This document shows, one piece after another, positions 59,421 to 64,000 of a stretch of DNA of 64,000 nt. This stretch comes from Nonomuraea jiangxiensis (GTDB lineage Bacteria; Actinomycetota; Actinomycetes; Streptosporangiales; Streptosporangiaceae), in the NCBI RefSeq assembly GCF_900099965.1, contig NZ_FNDJ01000018.1:62001-126000 (forward strand). The letters are read 5' to 3'. The notes under the pieces were generated by a model that searched no databases, was not told the DNA's origin, and saw nothing but the letters and a program-made list of their open reading frames with translations. The translations under genes and the position numbers were made by a program. The stretch's first letter is position 1. The number at the start of each line of letters is the position of its first letter.

Positions 59421-59505
59421 ATTGCGCGTGCCGCATGCCGTGGACACATTGCTGCACCGCGGTCTACCCAAGCCCTCCAAGGTGTGGGCCTCGGACGGCT
59501 CTACA

Positions 59506-59652
59506 TCATTTCCGACGCCCGCGCGTCGGCGTCTGGGAAAGCGCGCTAGCCGCTGCGGCCTTCGCCGCCTTGCCCGACTTCGAGCTGGACAGCGTCTTGC
59601 CGGCGGCAGACGCAGCCTTACTGCTGGTCTGGCGCAGGTTTCGCTTCGCCAT
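59506..59652 (-). CDS. 48-residue basic Ser/Ala/Lys-rich protein
   Basis: Encodes MAKRNLRQTSSKAASAAGKT and continues with LSSSKSGKAAKAAAASALSQ before a basic end (RGRRK). The SSKAASxAxKxL and KSxAxSALSQ elements match a short protein I recall as a recurrent 'hypothetical protein' in many bacteria, often on mobile or accessory DNA. The composition cannot arise from a simple repeat and the stop-start span is exactly 49 codons. No convincing ribosome-binding site. Function unknown. Confidence 0.65.
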   Translation of the reverse strand: MAKRNLRQTSSKAASAAGKTLSSSKSGKAAKAAAASALSQTPTRGRRK

Positions 59653-59719
59653 GCGACCCGGAAGCTGATGTCATGCAGGTTCCTACGCCGAGCAGGAACA
59701 TCAGCTTCCTGATCGCACC

Positions 59720-59750
59720 GAGCGCCTGGCCTCCCAAAGGCCAGGCGCTC
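59720..59750 (-). terminator. Strong hairpin downstream of nrdJ
   Basis: Perfect 13-bp stem GAGCGCCTGGCCT / AGGCCAGGCGCTC with loop CCCAA. Second of two hairpins met by transcripts leaving nrdJ. Confidence 0.7.
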
Positions 59751-59793
59751 GCCGTATCAGCCGTCATACTGACGACCAAGACGGAACCCAGTT

Positions 59794-59823
59794 GTCTCTT
59801 CCGGGGCGCAACCCGGAGGAGAC
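59794..59823 (-). terminator. First hairpin downstream of nrdJ
   Basis: GTCTCTTCCGGG / CCCGGAGGAGAC, 12-bp stem with one mismatch (T opposite G), loop GCGCAA, 74 bp after the nrdJ stop. Confidence 0.6.
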
Positions 59824-59897
59824 CACCTCTATTTGCGTATCTGCAACTCGTCTGAGCACTTGCCCAGTTGTTGCATCCGCCGCAACTTTGCCCGTTT

Positions 59898-62741
59898 TCA
59901 GCTGCAGCCGCTGGTAGAACCGCATCCTTCGCAGACGTAGCAACTACCGGCGGGCCGCATCTTGGTGCCGCAGGTCATGCAGAGCGGCGCGTCGGCCGTG
60001 AAGCGCTGGTGGCTCTCCAGCGTCAGCTCCTGGCCCGACGCCGACAGCGACGCCTGCTGCCGCTCCTCCCCCTTGGGCTTCTCCTCAATGGGCGCCGACT
60101 GGGCCAGCGTCTCGCGGTCCAGCGACTCCTGCAGCGCCGCCGGGTCCTCGCCCCGCTGCTGCGCCGCCCGCTCGGCCGCCGAGAAGATGCCCAGGGCCGC
60201 CCGCTCCTCGTAGGGCAGGTGGTCGAGAGCCAGCCGGCGGAAGATGTAGTCCATCACGGACGTGGCCATCCGGATGTCCGGGTCGTCCGTCATGCCCGCG
60301 GGCTCGAACCGCATGTTCACGAACTTGCTCATGTACGTCTCCAGCGGCACCCCGTACTGGAGCCCGATGGAGATCGCCACGGAGAACGCGTCCATGACGC
60401 CCGCCAGCGTCGAACCCTGCTTGGACATCTTGAGGAAGACCTCGCCGAGTCCGTCGTCCGGGTAGGACGAAGCGGTCATGTAGCCCTTCGCGCCACCCAC
60501 CGTGAAGCGGGTGGTCATGCTGGGCCGCTGGTTGGGCATGCGCCGCCGGGTCGGCCGGTTGACCTCAATGACCTTGACCTCGGGCTCCGCCGCGGCCTCG
60601 ACCTGCTTGACCTCGTCCTTCTTGGCGCCGTTGCCCGCCGACAGCGGCTGGCCGACCTTGCAGTTGTCGCGGTAGACCGCGAGCGCCTTGAGGCCGAGCT
60701 TCCAGCCCTCCAGGTAGACCTGCTCGATGTCGTCGATCGTGGCCGACTCGGGCAGGTTGACCGTCTTGGAGATGGCGCCGGACAGGAACGGCTGCGTGGC
60801 CGCCATCATCCGTACGTGCCCCATCGGCGCGATGGCCCGCTCACCCATGGCGCAGTCGAACACCTCGTAGTGCTCCAGGCGCAGGCCGGGGGCATCGACG
60901 ACGTGGCTGTGCTCGCCGATGTACTCGACGATGGCCTCGATCTGCTCCTGCTGGTAGCCGAGCTGCTTGAGCGCCCGCGGGATCGTCTGGTTGACGATCT
61001 GCATGGACCCGCCGCCGACGAGCTTCTTGAACTTGACCAGCGCCAGGTCCGGCTCGATGCCGGTGGTGTCGCAGTCCATCATCAGGCCGATCGTGCCGGT
61101 GGGCGCGAGCAGGCTGGCCTGGGCGTTGCGGTAGCCATGCCTCTCGCCGAGCTTGAGGCACTCCGACCACTGACGCGACGCCTCGCTGTGGATCTTCGAG
61201 TCCATGGAGCCGATGGTCCGCAGGTCGTCGTTCGCCGCCGCGTGCTTGCGCATGACCCGCTTGTGCGGCTCCGCGTTCCTGGCATATCCGTCGTACGGGC
61301 CCACGACCCCGGCCAGCTCGGCGCTGCGACGGTAGGACACGCCGGTCATGAGGCTGGTGATCGCCCCGGCCACGGCCCGGCCGCCGTCGGAGTCGTAGGC
61401 GTGGCCCGTGGCCATGAGCAGCGCGCCCAGGTTGGCGTAGCCGATGCCGAGCTGCCGGTAGGCCCGCGTGGTCTCGCCGATCTTCTGCGTCGGGAAGTCC
61501 GCGAACGTGATCGAGATGTCCATCGCGGTGATGATCAGCTCGGTCAGCTTGACGAAGTTGGCGACGTCGAAGGAGTTGTCGTCCTTCAGGAACTTCAGCA
61601 GGTTGATGCTGGCCAGGTTGCAGGAGGAGTTGTCCAGGTGGACGTATTCACTGCACGGGTTGCTCGCCGTGATCCGGCCGGTCTCGGGGGTGGTGTGCCA
61701 GTCGTTGATCGTGTCGTCGTACTGCAGGCCCGGGTCTGCGCACTCCCAGGCGGCCTTGGCCATCTTGCGGAACAGGTCCTTCGCGTCGACCTTCTCGATG
61801 ACCTCGCCGGTCAGGCGGGCCCGCAGGCCGAAGTCGTCGCCCTTCTCCACCGCCCGCATGAACTCGTCGGAGACGCGTACGGAGTTGTTGGCGTTCTGGT
61901 ACTGGACGCTGACGATGTCCTTGCCGCCCAGGTCCATGTCGAACCCGGCGTCGCGCAGCGCGCGGATCTTGTCCTCTTCGCGCGCCTTGGTCTCGATGAA
62001 CTCCTCGATGTCGGGGTGGTCCACGTCGAGCACGACCATCTTGGCGGCCCTGCGGGTGGCGCCGCCGGACTTGATCGTGCCCGCGGACGCGTCCGCGCCA
62101 CGCATGAAGCTCACCGGGCCGCTGGCGGTGCCGCCGCTCGACAACAGTTCCTTGGACGAGCGGATGCGGGACAGGTTGACCCCCGACCCCGAGCCGCCCT
62201 TGAAGATCACGCCCTCTTCCTTGTACCACTCCAGGATCGACTCCATCTGGTCGTCCACGGAGAGGATGAAGCAGGCGCTCACTTGCTGCGGCGACTTCGT
62301 GCCCACGTTGAACCAGACCGGCGAGTTGAACGCGAACACCTGGTGCGCCAGCGCGTGCTTGAGCTCGTGGTCGAAGATCTCGGCGTCCTCGTCACTGGCG
62401 AAGTAGCCGTGCTCGATCCCGGTCTTCGTGTAGACGCCCACGACGCGGTCGATGAGCTGCTTGAGGCTCCACTCGCGCTGCGGCGTGCCCACGGCACCCC
62501 GGAAGTATTTGGTGGTCACGATGTTGGCCGCGTTGACCGACCAGAACTCGGGGAACTCGACGCCATGCTGCTCAAAGTTCACTGAGCCGTCGCGCCAGTT
62601 CGTCATGACGACGTCACGGCGCTCCCACTGAATCTCGTCATACGGGTGCACGCCGGGCTTGGTGAAGATCCGCTTCATCTTCAGTCCCTTGCGCGGACGC
62701 TTCCCCCCGCGCGCGACTGAACCGCTGGCCGTCTCCGTCAT
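59898..62741 (-). CDS. nrdJ: Vitamin B12-dependent ribonucleotide reductase (class II)
   Basis: A 947-residue adenosylcobalamin-dependent ribonucleotide reductase. Conserved elements are FNSPVWFNVG, SACFILSVDD with the first redox Cys, FKGGSGSGVNLSRIRS, ASNPCSEYVHLDNSSCNLASIN with the active-site Cys and Glu, and ASLLAPTGTIGLMMDCDTTGIEPD. The C-terminal region ends in a Cys cluster (CMTCGTKM...CYVCEGCG...CS) that shuttles reducing equivalents. It makes deoxynucleotides without oxygen. The ATG overlaps the nrdR stop by four bases. Confidence 0.96.
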   Translation of the reverse strand: MTETASGSVARGGKRPRKGLKMKRIFTKPGVHPYDEIQWERRDVVMTNWRDGSVNFEQHGVEFPEFWSVNAANIVTTKYFRGAVGTPQREWSLKQLIDRVVGVYTKTGIEHGYFASDEDAEIFDHELKHALAHQVFAFNSPVWFNVGTKSPQQVSACFILSVDDQMESILEWYKEEGVIFKGGSGSGVNLSRIRSSKELLSSGGTASGPVSFMRGADASAGTIKSGGATRRAAKMVVLDVDHPDIEEFIETKAREEDKIRALRDAGFDMDLGGKDIVSVQYQNANNSVRVSDEFMRAVEKGDDFGLRARLTGEVIEKVDAKDLFRKMAKAAWECADPGLQYDDTINDWHTTPETGRITASNPCSEYVHLDNSSCNLASINLLKFLKDDNSFDVANFVKLTELIITAMDISITFADFPTQKIGETTRAYRQLGIGYANLGALLMATGHAYDSDGGRAVAGAITSLMTGVSYRRSAELAGVVGPYDGYARNAEPHKRVMRKHAAANDDLRTIGSMDSKIHSEASRQWSECLKLGERHGYRNAQASLLAPTGTIGLMMDCDTTGIEPDLALVKFKKLVGGGSMQIVNQTIPRALKQLGYQQEQIEAIVEYIGEHSHVVDAPGLRLEHYEVFDCAMGERAIAPMGHVRMMAATQPFLSGAISKTVNLPESATIDDIEQVYLEGWKLGLKALAVYRDNCKVGQPLSAGNGAKKDEVKQVEAAAEPEVKVIEVNRPTRRRMPNQRPSMTTRFTVGGAKGYMTASSYPDDGLGEVFLKMSKQGSTLAGVMDAFSVAISIGLQYGVPLETYMSKFVNMRFEPAGMTDDPDIRMATSVMDYIFRRLALDHLPYEERAALGIFSAAERAAQQRGEDPAALQESLDRETLAQSAPIEEKPKGEERQQASLSASGQELTLESHQRFTADAPLCMTCGTKMRPAGSCYVCEGCGSTSGCS

Positions 62742-63193
62742 GACTCCCCCTTCTCCGCCTTCAACTGTGAGATCTCGGCCTCGAAGTCCGCCAGGCTCTC
62801 GAAACCGCGATATACCGATGCGAACCGCAGGTAAGCCACCTCGTCGAGCTCTCGCAACGGGCCGAGGATGGCCAGGCCCACCTCGTTGGAGGGGATCTCG
62901 GCCGCGCCCTTGGCCCGGATCGCCTCCTCCACCCGCTGCCCGAGTTGCGCCAGCGAGTCCTCACTGACCGGCCTGCCCTGACATGCCCGCCGCACGCCCG
63001 CGACGACCTTGTCCCGCGAGAACGGCTCCGTCACCCCACTGCGCTTGCTCACCATGAGCAGAACGGTCTCCTGCGTGGTGAACCTGCGCCCGCACTCGGG
63101 GCAGGTGCGACGACGCCGGATGGCCGCGCCGTCGTCCGTGGAGCGGCTGTCGATGACCCTGGTGTCAGGATGGCGACAGAACGGACAGTGCAC
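62738..63193 (-). CDS. nrdR: Transcriptional repressor NrdR
   Basis: A 151-residue NrdR: zinc ribbon HCPFCRHPDTRVIDSR and RRRRTCPECGRRFTTQE, then the ATP-cone (VSKRSGVTEPFSRDKVVAGVRRAC, LAQLGQRVEEAIRAKG). It senses ATP/dATP and represses ribonucleotide reductase genes. GTG at 63193 gives the standard N-terminus and has GGAGG upstream; the frame to 63259 is rejected. Co-transcribed with nrdJ. Confidence 0.95.
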   Translation of the reverse strand: MHCPFCRHPDTRVIDSRSTDDGAAIRRRRTCPECGRRFTTQETVLLMVSKRSGVTEPFSRDKVVAGVRRACQGRPVSEDSLAQLGQRVEEAIRAKGAAEIPSNEVGLAILGPLRELDEVAYLRFASVYRGFESLADFEAEISQLKAEKGES

Positions 63194-63290
63194 GCTTTCG
63201 CCTCCATTTACCGCCACCAACGGTCCACAACCGATCGCCGCAACCGGACGCTCGCGCACACCCCACGGGCTTCCATGGGGCGGTCACGTA

Positions 63291-63339
63291 AACACAAGGT
63301 GTGGTGAACCTACATCGGTGTAACTACTAGATGTTGTGG
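63291..63339 (-). promoter_or_regulatory. Putative NrdR boxes
   Basis: Two 16-bp imperfect dyads, AACACAAGGTGTGGTG (63291-63306) and CTACTAGATGTTGTGG (63324-63339), are spaced 33 bp centre to centre upstream of nrdR; a weaker dyad sits between them. Paired NrdR boxes about three helical turns apart are expected for autoregulation. No cobalamin riboswitch was recognised. Confidence 0.55.
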
Positions 63340-63795
63340 TCCAACCGTAGAAGCGAGCGACCATGAACGCAAGTTGAGCGACCCGTTCGACCCGAAGTCG
63401 CTGATCAGCCAGCCGTACGCCGACCGATCCGGGCGTGTCGCCCTCAACACCGACCCGCCGACCGATGTTCCCACCCCAAAGCCACCACAGGAGTCCCCCA
63501 CTTACCCTCCCGCGAACAATCCTCACAACCGTACCCAACCCTCCACCCACCCCTCAGACCCTCCCAGCCCCCACCGTCCGCCCCACCAGCATCGCGATCG
63601 GACCGGCCTGCTAACTGCCCCCCCGCACCACATTTCACCCACTCCCCACCGGGAACGGATGCCCTGACGACATCCACCGCACCGGAACCGCAAAGCAACA
63701 ACGCCCCCGTCCCGCCCCCTCGCATGCAGCCATGACAGCGCCCACCCAACGCCACAGACGCTGAACGGGTTACGACACGAGCAACCCGACCGAAC
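63340..63795. other. Non-coding stretch beyond the nrdR promoter
   Basis: C-rich sequence with no gene I can support. A TTG-initiated frame at 63374 begins SDPFDPKSLISQPYADRSGR but soon becomes Pro/His-rich low complexity. Confidence 0.5.
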
Positions 63796-64000
63796 GCGCA
63801 CGTTAGCCATCCCACGACGGCCACGCACGTTAACCACGCCGAGACTGCTCGCGCACATCGGCCACACCGGAACCGCAGCGCACCTTAACCCCCTGAACTG
63901 GTCCGCACGTCGGCCACGCCGGGGACGGTCCGACACCCTCAGCCACAGGGAAGCCGAAGGCGCACGTTAACCACGCCGTGCCGGTCACGCACCTGGGCCA
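63796..64000. repeat. Degenerate tandem repeat, about 27-bp unit, running to the window end
   Basis: About eight imperfect units with the core GCGCACGTTAACCACGCC; clear copies near 63796, 63824 and 63962, others strongly diverged. Continues outside the window. Confidence 0.7.

Larger units (their letters stand above)
59123..59897. other. Gap between TIR gene and nrdJ
   Basis: Holds the out-of-frame DUF1883 half, the 48-residue ORF and two terminator hairpins. Remaining sequence (59420-59505 and 59653-59719) shows nothing recognisable; plus-strand ORFs of about 60-96 residues here are shadows. Confidence 0.6.

Noticed and set aside
59402..59712. Plus-strand ORFs of 88-96 codons
   Set aside because: They lie antisense to the 48-residue ORF and show no family features.
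63194..63400. Cobalamin riboswitch upstream of nrdR-nrdJ
   Set aside because: No conserved B12-box-like sequence or adequate leader was seen; the region is better explained by NrdR boxes.
63374..63667. 97-codon plus-strand ORF starting at TTG
   Set aside because: Begins plausibly but degenerates to Pro/His/Thr low complexity, with no ribosome-binding site or known family.

Overview
The window is very GC-rich chromosomal DNA from a high-GC actinomycete, most probably a member of the Streptosporangiaceae such as Nonomuraea. This assignment is an inference from gene content: hrdB and parE lie close together with a DUF7455 zinc protein, there is a Methyltransf_19 protein, F420/FMN split-barrel proteins, an nrdR-nrdJ pair, and several secreted polysaccharide hydrolases. 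I saw no tRNA, rRNA or CRISPR array.

Layout. 1-6.6 kb: end of a secreted GH3 glycosidase, a VOC protein, a thioredoxin-fold protein, a sugar-type ABC pair (lipoprotein plus permease, no ATPase) and a methyltransferase. 6.6-16 kb: core region with a beta-carbonic anhydrase, parE, a DUF7455 protein, a GNAT acetyltransferase, yaaA and hrdB. The yaaA/hrdB convergent gap is 1.6 kb and is built almost entirely of four unrelated tandem-repeat families. 15.8-24.6 kb: a PAS-PAS-GAF-SpoIIE phosphatase, an HhH-GPD DNA-repair protein, conserved actinobacterial proteins of unknown function, a thioesterase, the pxpABC 5-oxoprolinase operon and a PhzF protein. 24.6-31.5 kb: soluble transhydrogenase, a secreted GH30 glycosidase with a ricin-type lectin tail, and an MFS-DoxX-LacI operon. 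31.6-36.7 kb: a TPR/membrane/split-barrel fusion, a haloalkane dehalogenase-like hydrolase and a membrane protein with two AAA+ modules. 36.9-42.5 kb: a complete peptide/nickel-type ABC transporter operon with both ATPases fused. 42.6-50.9 kb: an AlkZ-like protein, a zinc-ribbon protein, two MFS transporters, two tiny basic ORFs, two split-barrel flavoproteins, a PrsW protease and an amidohydrolase. 51-56.7 kb: a GH18 chitinase with duplicated carbohydrate-binding modules, a secreted glycerophosphodiesterase, a MalY/PatB aminotransferase and a nucleotidyltransferase.

56.7-59.9 kb is the accessory segment. It holds a toxin-antitoxin pair with a chimeric antitoxin, a multiply frameshifted tyrosine-integrase remnant, a TIR-domain gene whose DUF1883 N-terminal half is out of frame, and a 48-residue basic protein too short for ordinary ORF calling. 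It looks like a decaying island beside the nrdR-nrdJ operon (59.9-63.2 kb). The window ends in another degenerate tandem-repeat array.

Themes: degenerate repeats with a different unit in each gap, concentrated between convergent genes; several genes with a TANNNT box 6-8 nt before the start codon, which points to leaderless mRNAs; and a shared GGAAAC/GTTTCC-type dyad in front of both the GH30 and the GH18 genes, suggesting common control of polysaccharide-degrading enzymes.
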